A DNA stretch of 64,000 bases from the NCBI GenBank assembly GCA_963377175.1, contig CAUJNA010001502.1, forward strand, positions 309,501 through 373,500, written 5' to 3'. The notes beneath the pieces were generated by a model. It was not told the DNA's origin and searched no databases. It saw only the letters and a program-made list of their open reading frames with translations. The stretch comes from Effrenium voratum. Taxonomy: Eukaryota; Sar; Dinophyceae; Suessiales; Symbiodiniaceae. This document shows, one piece after another, positions 1 to 12,900 of this stretch (within the stretch, counting starts at the first letter, position 1; each line of letters opens with the position of its first letter). Position numbers and translations under genes: made by a program.

Positions 1-1426
1 CATGCGGACAGTTCTCAACAGAATGAGTTGGTATGTCTTCCCGTTTCGTCGTGGTCGCATGGCCACAATTTCTGCAAGTTTTCCGAACCGTATATCCCGT
101 TGATCCTTGATACGAGAAATACTTGCATTCCACACACTTCTCAAGGGGTGGATCCCTCGACGAAGATGGCTTTTCCATGGGGTTGTACGTACCCGGGGGA
201 ACAGCTAAAAGCGATCTCTTCGTCAATGTACTTCCCTCAACAACGTAATGCTTCATGACCCAGCTGAGGAAAGATTGTAAAACCTGTGATGGCTTCTTCT
301 GTGACAATCCCCATGCTACATACTGACGGTTTTGAATGACAATTTGCCGGTATGTCATTCCCTTGTACTTTCCGAGAAGCATCCTCTGCTCACCGCCTTC
401 CAGGTCCTCATCCATCTCCCCCTCACGAACCACGATTCGAGCTCTGTTGTTTCTCGTGACTGCATCTTGATCCTCGGAAGGGGTATTCATGGGAATGGGC
501 ACAGGGTCAGACGACCTAGGTGGGCTCCGTGGAACAGGCACAGAATCCGACGCATTCGCCTTTGTGTAACCCTTGCCTGATCTAGACGACCTGGAATTGG
601 ATACTACCAAAGCCACGCCTTCAGGTGCCTGGCCTGCCTGCAAGCAAATCTCGTGATCACTTGAAGTGTCACTGTCATACGCCACAAATGCTGATCCAGC
701 AGGCTTGTCACCTTTCCCTTTTGGGCCTGGAAATTTGCAATCAGGGTCACCGGCCCAGTGGCCGTGCCCTCCACACCTGAGGCATTTGCTTCTCTTCTTC
801 AACTCTTGCAACTTTGATCGGCGCTGTTCCAGTGTCAGATGTGACCGAACCAACTTTCCTTTCCCTTTTCCTTTCGGTCCTTTTCCCCCTTTTCCTTTGG
901 CCTTACCAAAGGCAGCATTCGCTGCCAGCTGCAGCTGAATGGCTTCTCCGACACTGAGCGGATCACTGCTCTCTGCATCCAACTCTTCCATGGCGTTGAG
1001 AGCAGTGGCCTCGCCTTCATCACCTATCTCTTCAAACTCGCCATAATTGGCATCTCTTCAGGATCGGTCATTACCTTGCGGCTCACTCAAGGCATCAAGT
1101 CCGAGATCACGGGCCACCAAGAACGCATCGCCCCGGAGTCCTTCTACAATCCGGTGCGTGAGCTCCGACCTCGTGTCCCTAAAAGCCTCCTTGGCCTCAG
1201 CTTCTGCAGAACCTTCTTCTTCTCCTTCTTCTTTCACAGTCCGTTTGGCTGTTTTCTTGGTTCTCAGAGACTCCTCATACATCCTCAGGCGAAGCATGGT
1301 GCGGAATTCCCAATCATGGAAACCAGCGGGGTCTCCACCATAGATGTATGAACCACTCCGAGTTTCAGCAGGGTCTGTTGCACGAGCGCCGTGGTCCGGG
1401 CTGAAACGAAGCCCGGCCACTGACAT
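1..1426 (-). CDS. Copia-like retrotransposon gag/polyprotein N-terminal part, 3' truncated by window, one in-frame UGA
   Basis: One reading frame runs on the minus strand from ATG at 1426 to the window edge (475 codons), broken only by a UGA at 1060-1058. The N-terminus contains YIYGGDPAGFHDWEFR, a motif typical of gag in dinoflagellate copia-type elements, then an acidic Glu/Ala stretch. After the stop the frame continues with a Lys/Gly-rich segment and a zinc knuckle CLRCGGHGHWAGDPDC (CX2CX4HX6C, about 770-825), which would bind nucleic acid in the particle. Next come a Ser/Pro/Asp-rich linker, a block GKYKGMTYRQIV...YVAWGLSQKKPSQ, and a second possible zinc site, CVEC...CRNCGH, close to the edge. 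Both sides of the UGA share the same frame and composition, so it looks like a single nonsense change and not a frameshift. Protease, integrase and reverse transcriptase would lie beyond base 1. The LTR and primer site just upstream support the start. The family call is from memory of such elements, not from a search. Confidence 0.82.
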
Positions 1427-1460
1427 GACCTACCGCCGTGACTTGCCCGGAGTCGTTCAA

Positions 1461-1477
1461 CCAACGCTCCGCTACCA
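1461..1477 (-). promoter_or_regulatory. Retrotransposon primer binding site (initiator-tRNA-Met-like)
   Basis: On the minus strand this reads TGGTAGCGGAGCGTTGG. The first seven bases, the GAG at 9-11 and the TGG at 15-17 match the complement of eukaryotic initiator tRNA-Met 3' ends (TGGTAGCAGAGGATGG). It begins one base after the LTR and 35 bases upstream of the gag ATG, the usual place for a minus-strand cDNA primer site. The exact tRNA of this organism is not known here. Confidence 0.65.
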
Positions 1478-1478
1478 A

Positions 1479-1621
1479 TGTGAACGTAGCAAGCAAATCG
1501 GGCTCTTACTTTTTGCTTCGAGCGCTATGACTCAAGGGCCCTCGTACCAGAATGGCCCGGTCATGCACAACATGTTCAACACCCTGGCTTCAATCTATAC
1601 AAATTACAGGGAGAATTCACA
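1479..1621 (-). repeat. 5' LTR of the copia-like element (143 bp)
   Basis: The segment starts TGTGAA and ends TTCACA, a perfect 6-bp terminal inverted repeat with the canonical TG...CA ends of LTRs. It abuts the primer binding site with a one-base spacer. The partner 3' LTR and the target-site duplication are outside the window, so the outer boundary at 1621 rests only on the inverted repeat; 1624 is a possible alternative because the outer bases read TGTTGTGAA. Short LTRs are common in this group. Confidence 0.6.
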
Positions 1622-2903
1622 ACACTATTTTGCATCAGCTGTTTTTGATGGGACCCAGAGTTTGAAGGGCTGAAGGTTCACAACCCCAGCATGTTTTATA
1701 TAATATAGGGGTGGGGCCACTCCAAAAGTGATGATTCCCCACTAAACCCAGGGACATCCCCCTATGCGTAAAATGGGGTTTGTTGATCTGGGGTCTGCAG
1801 TACCCTTTAATTAGGGGTCATGGCTTCGTGAACAATGACCCACTTGGGAAAACCAAAGCTTACAAGCTCAAGCTCGGCAGGCTGCAATGAATTCGGTGAC
1901 CCATGGGTAGCACATGGCTTCCGAACAAAGGATGCTACGAAACCGCATCACTTGGCGCAAGCAAATTAATCAGAACTTGTGTCTTAGAACCCGAAATGTT
2001 CCCTCCCAAAACACGAATTAGGACAAACACATGTTCCGGCGAAGCAGCCAAAATGGCACCGTTGGCGGGTAAACACATTAGTATAATTATTACTTTACCC
2101 TGAAGCAAGACACCAACAAAAGACCAATTCTGGACTGCAGGTTCGTAATTCAGAGGCTCGGACCAACTCAGGGTCACCCACAACGAGTTTCACTATAGGA
2201 GTTTGACAGGTTGGCTTCCAGCAAAGCTATGACGAATGACAAGCCGTGTTGCCGGAAACTTGATGGGCCCGAGACCGCAACAAAACGCCAGTACATTGCC
2301 TGAAGGGCGGGTCTGACAAATCCCTGTTTCCACGGGTCGCATTTAAAGCACAAAAACCAAAGAAGCCCCATGTCACAAATCTCTCTGGGGTACTTGAGGA
2401 TTGGGCGGAAACCAAAGGTCCACTGAAGAAAAAGCACTTGTTGCTGAGTTGGGAAATAGCCCCCCAAAACAAAACGTCCGTTTCATTTTTCAGCAGGCGA
2501 GGCTTGTCTTCGGCCCCATTTGTGTCCCGACTGATTCCTAGGTGGTGAGAAATCGAAAAGTCCCAAGCCGGCTCTGAGATCCGTTGTGTGGGGATACGAC
2601 TAAAAAACAGCCAACTAACCAACCAACCAACCAACCAACCAACCAACCAACCAAACAGAGGGGGTAGGGGTACGGGATACGGGCATCCGATTTTGTCTCT
2701 CCAAAGCGCACTTGAGTGGATTGGTCATCACAAGTTTGAACTCTTTGTTCACCACAAGCCCTTCCCAAAGTGACCAAAGTCCGAAAACCTGTAAGCAGGT
2801 TGTTTGATTTCGGGGGGTTGGTGCACCATGGGTTGCAACTCTTTGTCAGAATCGCCGAATCGCCCCCCCCAAGTGGGACTTTGCAAGTCTTGGGCGAGGT
2901 TGC
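1622..2903. other. Intergenic or intron sequence; (AACC)n tract
   Basis: No convincing exon was seen. The stretch is of mixed composition and holds an (AACC)n run at about 2613-2652. If the exon at 2904 is followed by more exons of its gene, they lie here unseen or beyond base 1, with the retroelement sitting in the intron. Confidence 0.4.
2613..2652. repeat. (AACC)n microsatellite
   Basis: About ten tandem copies of AACC. It keeps several frames open, which explains the Trp/Leu/Val-rich frames translated through it. Confidence 0.9.
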
Positions 2904-2969
2904 CTCGCTGTCCTCTGTCTTCTCCTCCGTGTACTGGGCCTTCTCCTTGCCCCGTTGCCCTTCCGCCGC
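2904..2969 (-). CDS. Coding exon, coiled-coil segment (phase 0/0)
   Basis: Encodes AAEGQRGKEKAQYTEEKTED... (22 codons). The 3' splice site is strong (pyrimidine-rich ...CTCGTCTTTCAG at 2970 and above) and the donor is GCAACC at 2903. It continues the heptad pattern of exon 4035-4109 and resembles the 'REKEaAAYaaEKaE' stretch that follows in this family. Confidence 0.75.
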
Positions 2970-5900
2970 CTGAAAGACGAGACGCGGGTTCCGCTTCCGA
3001 GCGAAAGGAACCGGCGGCGCCGCAAGCCGTTTCTTTGGGGCTGAGCCTTTGGGACGGTGTCGAGCAAAATGGGTTCAGTTCGGATGCCACACATATGTTT
3101 TGGGCCGGTTAAATGGGTTCCGACCAAATAAGTTCCAGCTATTGGATGCTACACATGAGTCCCCTGATGCAAGCGACCGGAACCGGTTTGTTAGAACCTG
3201 TTTGTTTTTTGTTTTTTTTTGGGCGGGGGAGTCCATTTTAAGTGGGGAGCCCAAACCAAAAAGCCGAGGGATTTTCGAGGGTGGAATCCACTGAGCTGGA
3301 TTCAATGGGGGCAATGTGAAAATGGCAAAGAACAGCCAAGGTTGTTTGCCACTAACCCTATGGAAGGGTGATGAGCCCCGTAAAAAGCCCTCCAATCAAA
3401 CCGCGGACCTCCCCAACAGTTCAACACCCCCTAATTAGGCAGGAACCTAGAACGTACATGGCCTATGGGCATCGGCTGTGCTGCTCACATGCACATGCAC
3501 AAGAGAGATTCCAGGTCATCTGTTCTTCAGGGAAAAATGGCCCCAAACACAAGGGACGGTAGCCAGGCTTGCCATTCCTGCGACCCTTGAAGTTGGATAA
3601 AAACCAATCCCCCAACAAAAACGAATCTTTCTGGAGCCTTGAACGGGGGGTGGTCCGAGGCGTCACCAGCCATGTTGAGTGGAAGACCAGCGTTTGCCGC
3701 AAAGAAGCCATAAAAGGGAGCTATAGGTTTTGCGTAGCCCCCTACTGGACCTCACGCGACTGCTGCAAGAAAAGGGAGAGCAAGCGGTCTTGGGTGCTTC
3801 ATAGGGGGTCTGGAAAAATTAACAACTCCCCATCCCCTTTTGGTTCCCGACTACCCAAGTGACTTAAACCCAGGGGTGGTTCATTCCCCCAAAAGGACAA
3901 ACCCTGAAGTTAAGTCTATCTCGGGCCAGTCAAAAAGCCAGTCCCCATGAATGGATGTCTTCCGTGCCTTTCCCTTTAAAGACAACACCTCGCTTCCAAA
4001 CCGGAAGGCTTTTTGGGTCTTCGGGTCGAAAGGCCTTGAGGGTCTCCTCCTCCGCGAGGCGATCCTCCTTCAGCTTCTTCACCTCCGCCTCCAGGGTGTC
4101 CACCTCCGCCTGCGAGATTTCAGGTGCCCCAGAGGCTCCGATTCGTATTGAAGGGGCCGGCCCTCCAACAGCCAGGTGGATTTTTTGAGACCCACCCCCA
4201 AACACCTCCATGTCTACTGGAACAATTCGGGCCTTCCGTTGAAAGGTTCAGGAGCGGGCACTGTAACAAAGTTCAAGACATGTTATGTGGGTTAGTGGAG
4301 CAAGTTGATGTTTTTCCAACCGAATAGCACCTACGGTTCAACTCCGTTTTTTTCATCGGAGCACTCCAAAACGAGTAGGTGTCCTATTCGAGCTTCTCCA
4401 GGGTCAACGAGGCTGTTCGCAGCTGTAGCAACCCAAGGAATGGGGCCAAAGTAGGTGTGAGAAAAATTGGTTTTAAAGACGGCCCTTGATAGCCCACGCA
4501 GGCAAAAGGAAGTTCCAATGTTGCCAAAGTTGTTAGGGAGACTCGGGATGTTTTCCGGAGTCAACATTGCAGCTGTTGGTAGATGCTTTAGGAAGCCGCC
4601 CGGACGAATTGATGTCATGTTTCCTTTTCTGTGTGTGCGTGTTTGTTTCAACATCTATTTCCCTCCAATGTTGACATCGGGGTCATCGACCTTGCGGATT
4701 CACAGGCTGCGTCCCCAAGAAAACAGTGAAGGACACCCTCTGAAAGGAGACACGCCCATTTCAATCATTCAGGATTCTATTTATCCAGCCAGCTCTCACT
4801 CCAAATTGGCCTTGCCAATTTGTCAATTGTTTCGCGCCAGCCCAAGGTCCCTTCATTTCCCCGCTGCAATCAATAGTTCCAACATGGAAGTGGACGATCG
4901 GAGGGCTTTGAAAGGCCACTGTCTTACGAAAACGCCTCAACACTTCTGGCTCACACTGCCTCACGCCACCAACTTCCCACGATTGCTAGGAAGATCGTTG
5001 TTCTAAACCCGTTTCCACCCAACATCAACTCATAGCTTGGCATGAATTCATCCAGGGATCCTTCTGCTTCCAATTTAGCCTTGGGAACTGGAAACCCCCG
5101 AATGTTGGGTTGGCTTCCGGGCCCTGGACCTAAGGCTTTTGGGAAGTCAAGTTGCACCCAGGTGGCACCCTGTGCGCGGTGCTGAAGGAAGGCAGGGGGG
5201 TCAAGTTAACCGAATGAATCTGCCAATCGAGACCTCACATGCCTGACGCAGGGATCCCCAAAGAAGACCTCGGCCAGGGTGGCTCCCCCCCAAAAAAGGA
5301 GCTGAGGCCATAGGGCCGCAAGATGCTCGGGGTGGCATAGGACCAACCAGGACTGGAGCCTTTGGTTTTTCCGCCGTTTGGCTCAGCCAAGAGGGTCCTT
5401 TGTTCTGGACTGTCTTGCAAATTCGGGCCCACAGTCGCGTGGAACTGAGGAAACAAAAGCACGCCAGCCTGTTCTTGGCCGATGTTTAAGGGAGACCCTT
5501 CCAAAAACATGGGGAAAAGTGAGTCGTAAACAACAACCCCTGGCACGAACATGGTCTGACAAGCACCATTTAATTAACGAACCAAGAAGGCGGATATCCG
5601 CACCCATTTTGGGATTATCCCTTCCTAACCTTCCTCTACCCGTGTTTTGTTTGTGGCCCATGTGCCGAATCCAATGGGCAACTGAGCACGTGACTCGACG
5701 ATCCGACGACTCGACGCCTTCCTGCTATCGATGTCCGCCTGGGTGATGGGACTCGTCACCTCAAACGCGCCACTGCCGCCTTCCCCCGCGAAACAGTGGA
5801 TGCCTTTTTACAGACACCCTCCCTATCCCTAAGAATATACACCCTTCCTAAGAAATGTATATATACTACATACATGTATAATATGATATATACACATCTC

Positions 5901-6809
5901 AATAGACATGCACAGGGATTGGACGCGTGCGCACAGGACCTCAGGGTCTGCCTGTTGAGCATTCATCTTGATAGAACATCTTGAGTTGGACCCAGACGCG
6001 TCGCCTGAAACTCAAGGGTTTGCCATGTGTTTCACCCTGCATCTCTCTTTTGCTAGGATGCAGAAAACCCTCTTTGGGCGGGCCCTGACTTTTTTGCGGA
6101 GCCAAACAACAAAAGCTCCAGCTCAGCTGTTGCCCCCTTCACCCCCAAAAAAGGTCTTATGTGGTGACATCTCACTTTCCGAGGGGATTGGCAAGAAAAA
6201 AGTCGCCAAACTGTTCTGTCTACCACTAACTGGTCCAAACCCAAAACGTGAGTCAAGTCCAGGGCGGTGAGGCTTCGCGGATCCCATCGCCCTGCGGTGC
6301 CCGGATCAGCCGCTCTCCGAGTCTCCGAGTCTCCGAGTCTCCGAGTCTCCGGGCGGCCATGGAGATGCTCTGCTCCAGCTCCGTGGTGGTCCTCCTGCAG
6401 TAGCACCTGGGTTGCCAAGCGGGGGGGGCTTCCTCGATTGGTCGAACGAGCGACCAAAAAACAAACAAGCAAACCAAAGAAGAAAAGAACACAACAAACA
6501 ACAAACAAGCAGCAGGCAGGCAGGGAGGCAGGCAGGCAGGCAGGCGGGCGGGAAGGCAGGCAGGCAGGCAGGCAAAGAAAGCAAAGCAAAGCAAAGCAAA
6601 GCAAGCAACTCCCCAAACATCGCCCCTAAGGGAACTTTGATGTATCTTGGCAACCAACAACAGTCCGGCATAAGGAGTCACCCAGCTGCTTTACTGTAAA
6701 TCAGCTGGGAAAGTTTAAAGTCAACAAACAAAAAAAACATTGTATCCTTCAAGGGGCAGGTGGCAAAAACCTGAGGTGGAAACAAGCCTGGAATCCTCAC
6801 AACACCAAA

Positions 6810-6904
<95 letters not shown>

Positions 6905-9900
6905 AAAGCCACCTCAAAGCAAAAACACAGCGAACCCTCATCAGGAAACATAATTGTTGCTATCTCTCTGCGGGCAGCCAGGCCTTGCCACCGTCCGCCC
7001 ACAGTTCCAACAACAACTTGGTGTTCTACTGCGACACCCAGGTTCTGTTTGTGAAAAAGCAATATTTGAAGACGCAGGGCTTGCTGTCACAAACACACCC
7101 CTCCTAAAAGAAAGCCCTGGGACGCGAGGTGCCCGCGGACGTCTCTGAAACATCCCAGACCTCTAACCCTGGCCTTGGCCCCAATGGCCTGGGGCCATCG
7201 CGGCTCCAGGCAAAGTTCTGGTTATGAGAAATTAACACGTCAAAACCTTCTTGAAATGCGAGGGTGACGGGTAAAGCCCACGACTTTCCCCAGGCCCCTG
7301 GCCTTGGGGCCCCAAAAAATCCCCAAAAAGCCATGAGGTGCCAACTTTTTGCCGAGGAGTTGGCCGCACTTCCCAAGAGTCATGCGAGAGGAAAAGGCCA
7401 AAAGACAGACAGAATGCCCCGAATCATTTGGGCGTGTCTTCTGTTGGGGAACCCCCCATGGCGTTTTTTTCCGGCCTTAAGGACCTGCCAGGGGTCGCTT
7501 TTGGGGACCGGAACAAACATGGGCGAAGAAGTAACCGGACCTCCCAACCCGTGGCATGCTGGCACAGGCAGAAACATTGCCAAAGAAGCAAACAACAGAC
7601 ACAACAGACACATATTGCCCTCACGACGCACATGGAAGCTCGCGAACGGACCCCTTTGGAAGACTTGGTTTCATGTACAGGATCGGCACTCTGGGAGCTT
7701 CTGACATGTTAGCCTGAAGCCTGAAGCAAAACGTCAACAGCTCGCCCGCAGCGGCCACTTCTTCGTTGCAGATCGCGAGCGGTTTCAAGCTAAGGCCAGC
7801 GCTCGAACTTCTCATAGAGGTCCTCTTCACTTTTCCCCTCCTCCTCGATCTTCTTGGCCTAGGCCATCCAAACCCCTCCCCCTCTCCCGGTTCGCAATGG
7901 CCTGAGTCAGGCAAAAAGTAAAGACCCCATGAGGCAACGGGGAGAGGCCTCGTGATTCTGTGGGTTCCAGGCTCCTTTTGCCGGCTTTGAATATTTTGAG
8001 AACCACCCTGCCCGCAAGGTGCTGCCTTGCATCCACAGAATAATCTGTGGGCAAGGTCCTTTCTATAGGCACCATGTCTTCCATACATGAATTCTGGGGG
8101 CTCCATCTAGCCGCCTGAATCCAAGAAGGGCAGCACGAAACATGCCCCCCCAAGCCGAGTTTGACACACACCCAAAAGAGGATACAGGTGTAGATAGGGA
8201 GACTGGAGACCCTTAGTTTTGTTTTCTCCTCGGAAAAGTTGCAAAAGCAAACAAACGGCTCGCTGGCTCCAAGGCAAAGCAGGCCTGAGCCCGAGCAAAG
8301 CGATGGCAGGGCCTTGCGCCAAAGCGCCAAAGCGCGCGTCGCGAGTCTTCCCGTGGAAAAGGCTAAGTCGTGCAACCCAAATCCCCAAACAAGAAGTAAG
8401 CTCGACATTTCATTGGCGCTTCACCCGCGTTTTACGGCATTTCTCGGCCTTCAACAATCGGAGTCGCATAATTTCTCTGGACAACCTGAGGATCCGCTGC
8501 TTTTCTGGACACTTTAGGGCTGAAAGGGCGAGGCGCCAGCTTCTCCATCATAGTGACCACCTTCCGGATGGGGTTGCCGGCATCCTGGTCCCTTGCCACG
8601 ATCCCCTGGGACTGCGTCTTGAACGCCTGGCAATCGCTCTTCCCCCCCCCCCCCCGAAATGGTCTAGGGGGAAGTTCCCCATAGGGTCCATCTTTCCAGC
8701 CCACCGAAAACCAAGCTGAAAGTCAAAAAACGCATAAGCTCTTGCAGGCTGCTCAAGGAATGGCCGAGATCAAGTCTCCTGGAGTTGTTGCCATGCCAAA
8801 CAAAAGTTGGTGTGTCCTTGAGTTTCCTTTCAGAGCCACTCTAGAAAGGCGGCCTCAAAAAGCAAAGCCACGCTGTGGCCGATTTGTTCCATGCAGCCCA
8901 GCCAGGTCCAGGACGCAAGGCACAAACTCTCGAAGGGGCTGTCCCCTTTGGTTTCCACTGAAACTGAAACTGCCAGTTTTGGAGGTTCCCAAAAGGGAAA
9001 TGGAGGGGCTCTTGTGGGAGTTTCGCCCACTTCCTGTGGAGCTTCTTAGAAACCAGGCTGAATTCAGATCACAGTCCAGGTGCCTGGGTGGTCGCGAGGG
9101 CCAACAAGGCCAGGACTTCACGAAACCTCAGGCGACATCGAGTTCAAAGCAGGCCAAGCCATCTGCCGTGCCTTCATCCATGCCCCCCGGCCAAACAATA
9201 AATGCGCCCTATGCATGTGCTTTGGCTCTTGGAAAAAAAAGAAAAAAAGCTGAGTATGCTGTGTGTCTCTCTTGTATTGATAGTTGTGTGGCAATGGCTC
9301 TGTGTTGCGTTGTGCCATTCGGCCCTGTGGGTAGAAAATTGGCTAAAGAAAGCCAAAGGACAGAATGGGTCAAACTTAAACCACCAGGAATTAGACCGCA
9401 GGTTGTCCTTGTGTCACAGGGCGAGTTAGCGTATGCTTGATCCACCAGCTGATCAACTCATGAAAGATACCTTTCCGTGGCCCGCTTCCTGACCGGTGCC
9501 TGACAAAGACAATAAAACATTCAGACTCTAAACCTCCCCCTTTGTTAAAGGGATTCCAAAAGGAAACCAACTGTTACCCCCCCCTTCCTGTTTCCCCACG
9601 ATGAGGCCCTAATACTGTGGATGGACGAAATCCTGCACCACCCAAGAAGCCCCGCAATGATGACTGCCCCGTAAATACAAGCAAACAGTGGTTTACCATT
9701 GTTTCAAAGTGGTCCAGGATTTCGTCCATCCACTGTATGGCCTTTTTAAGGCCTCATTTGAAGGCAACACGGGCACCATGTCCAGTAGCGATGCAACGGG
9801 CCACCCACCCGCGATGAGGCCGCGGCTGCATTTGGTTGTCGGTTTGGAAAGCTCAGTATGGACAAGAGCCGCTAAAGAGTCTGAGCCTATCTGCAGAAAT

Positions 9901-12900
9901 GCTGCGATGGCCACACAAGACACGCGGCAAATCTTTGTCAAACTGCCTGTGCCTTTACCAAAGTTAGCGAAACAAAAAACAGGGATAAACCGCGTGTGGT
10001 TATTTTGTTTGGCAGCCGCAACACACACACGAACACACACGCTAACACAGGCTTGTGCCTCTTCTCAAGTTCTACAAACATCTATCTGGACAGAACTGCA
10101 GGTTGAAAGCTTGCCAACTCAACAGTTCAGACCTAGCTCCGGGTACCCATGCCCTCTCAGCCTGGCTTGTTGCTTCTACATTCCCCTCGCTCGCGCTTTG
10201 CCAAGCTGGGTCCATCATATCCTGACATGTTTGTCAAGCGCTGTGCCTGGTGGCCGCTGCGTGACCTAGTACACTGCTCAGCACATCCAGCTCGCCCAGG
10301 GTGAGGGTCTGGGATTTTTTTTGGTTGGAATCCAAACAGGAAACCGGGGATCCCCAAGTAGAGAGCCAGAAGCATAAGCTGGTTCTACTCTGAGATGAGC
10401 CCGCCGTAAAATAGGCAGATGCATTTAGAGCTGACAGAAGCTTTAAACAGAAGCCAGCTGCCAGCATTATTGAAAACATGCCAAACTGCAAGCGGCATTC
10501 TACTAGAACATGATTGTTCAGGGTCGCCTGTGACAGTGCACTAAATCTTTGCGCTGGTAGGCGGATTAGTACATCCAATTACCACCCAGTCGTGGCGCTG
10601 GAAAAAGTTGACCCCCTTTTGTCTGGGCCCAAGGGCAAAGGGGCCTGGGTCTCAGGAAATTGGAAAAGGAACCAGGGCTTTTCAAAGGCCCTCTTTGACA
10701 CGGCGACATCGGGGCTTCAGCCCCGCTGCCTGCCTGAGCTTCCGCGGTCAAGCCCAGCTGTGAAGCGATGAGGGGCGCGGTAGGGCAGTCTGCCTATCGC
10801 CCGGCTGCGTGGTTGGTGTACGGGGGTCACACCAGGCATTAATATGGGCAGGTGTGAGAATTGGTAAAACCAACAATTTTGACTTTCTTTTTGGTTTCCC
10901 TTTGATGCACGGTGGCAAGGGCCATAAATTAATGGTTCAGCTTTCATGTTGGGGCAGGTGCTGTTTTGCAGGGGCACTATCGTTTCAGCGTTTGGAAGGA
11001 TTCTTGCCTGGATGGCCAAAGCTGAGTAACATTCACTCTTTCCCTGCGATAGCAGCGAAACAGCAAGCTTAGCGCAGCGGATAGGCTCATACCGAGGGAT
11101 ATCGTTTGGACGTGCGAATTCTTTCCGAATGTTCGTCGGGCTCCTGGCAGCAAACAAGGCTGGAGGGATAATGCTTCTTGGGGGGGCACTATCCTCACAG
11201 CGTTTCGTGCACCCTTGCCGAAGGCGGGACGACTTTCATACAGGCCTGTATTCAGAATGCACACGCTTCATATGGGCTCACACATCTGAATGTCCTAAGG
11301 TCTGTGGCCCCTCAATGGGCCCAAAAACAGTTGAATTGGAGCCTTAGGGTTCCAACAATACTTCCTTTTAGGAAGCAACTGAGACCCAGGATCTCGTTCA
11401 ATAAATGCAACTTACTGGTGGTGTCACTCCAGTAAATGTGCGACTTTTGGAGGTTCCAAAAAGGGCGATGGCTTGTGAAGCCGTCACGTCGTGGCAACGA
11501 ATCCTCACATCTCACTTCCGTGCAACTCGAGGATGAAATTGTACTCTCCAAAGAAGGCACACCCAAAATGGTAAAACAAGTTCACACAGCACCTTCTAAG
11601 GCTGCTTACTTGCCCGCGCAAAGCCCCCGCACTTGTACGATTCAAGCACCCGTGGAACGTGCAAAAGGTTGGGAATGGAAGCCCATGGGCTTCAGCTTCC
11701 TTTCGGCATGGGATCCCTATTTAAAGTCGAGCCGGAAGACTCCAATAGAAGAAGGTCGTACAAATTGGTTGGAATGGGTGCAAACGTGCAGCTTGAACTT
11801 GTGAATGTCCCGTTAAGCCAGTCCGTTCTTGCAAGGCTCCGAGCAGGCAAAGGAGCTGGATGATTATTTCTGCATAAGTCTTGCGTTCCAAGAGCTCTAT
11901 TCCCTCCTTGGGTGCTGTAGATCCCCTAGCAAAAAGTTTTAAAACAAAAACTGCTGGGTAAAAGAAAATACGAGGGGAATCCAAAAAGTTAAAGTCTAAA
12001 GATCCAACCCAATAGCAGTAGAGAAATGCATATTTCCTGACGCGGATTTTCTCTGAAGACCCCTCCGCGAATTCTTCGGCGCCCAAACCTGAAAACCCCC
12101 CCCCGGCCTCAGCGTCGCTCTCCCGAAGTATCGCCACGGAGGCCACCTGGTTTTAAGTGGCATGGCTCGGCTCCGTTTTTGAGGCTCGGTGCCCATTGCG
12201 TTGGCGGTTTTAAGGGAAAACCAAAGGGGAAAACCCCTCATGCCTGGGTTTTGCTCCTGTTTTTTGAAGGAAAAACATAGGGAAAACAAAACCAAACCAA
12301 GCCTTCTTTTTTTGGGGGGGGTCCCCTGCAAACAAAACACACCCACTTCCTCAAACTTGCCCCCTCCCCCCCCCCCCACCGCACCCCGATACAAACACAA
12401 TGAGATTCAACATGTGCGCGCCTTTTCCTAACTCAAGATTACACGTCCCTGCTACGAGTTGAGACTGGCCGTCCGGAACTCAGGGATGGAGAACCACCCA
12501 TTCCTTACTACGTAAGCTTCTCACCACCCTCTTTCCACCAATCATGGAAGTTGACAGAATGGCTTGGAAGGCGGTCAACTTCCATGACAGGGCATTAAAA
12601 CAGAGCACCCGACCTGAATGAGGGCGAGGGTCTTCCTGTGACAAACACAAGGGGGAAGGGGGTTCGGGGAGGGCGGAGGTTAATGATATTCGGTACAGCG
12701 CCCTTGTTGCTATGAGCCCCTCGTGTAGAATTTGGATGTGGGTAAATTAAAAGCGCCATACATGAAGTCCTCTGACGGAGCTACGGGGAATCTTGGGTGG
12801 GGTCGTCGACGCCGAGAGAAACAACGCCTGAAAGCCTTCAAGGCAAAACCTAGAGCGGGGTTATACACAAGGATCTCTGGATGTCCATGGTTCAAACTTC

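Larger units (their letters stand above)
8627..12107. other. Intron-like stretch with a MITE copy
   Basis: No confident exon. Contains a poly-C run near 8640, the MITE copy at 9613-9737, and a diverged repeat at 11970-12025. The long plus-strand open frames here (for example 8742-9440) have no domain-like composition. Confidence 0.4.

Noticed and set aside
6412..6699. Ala/Gly/Arg-Gln frames across a GGCA repeat
   Set aside because: Simple GCAGGCAGG repeat translated in several frames; it is the intron just upstream of exon 6355-6406.
8742..9440. 232-aa plus-strand open frame
   Set aside because: No recognisable motif, ordinary intron-like composition, and it lies in a long intron of a minus-strand gene.
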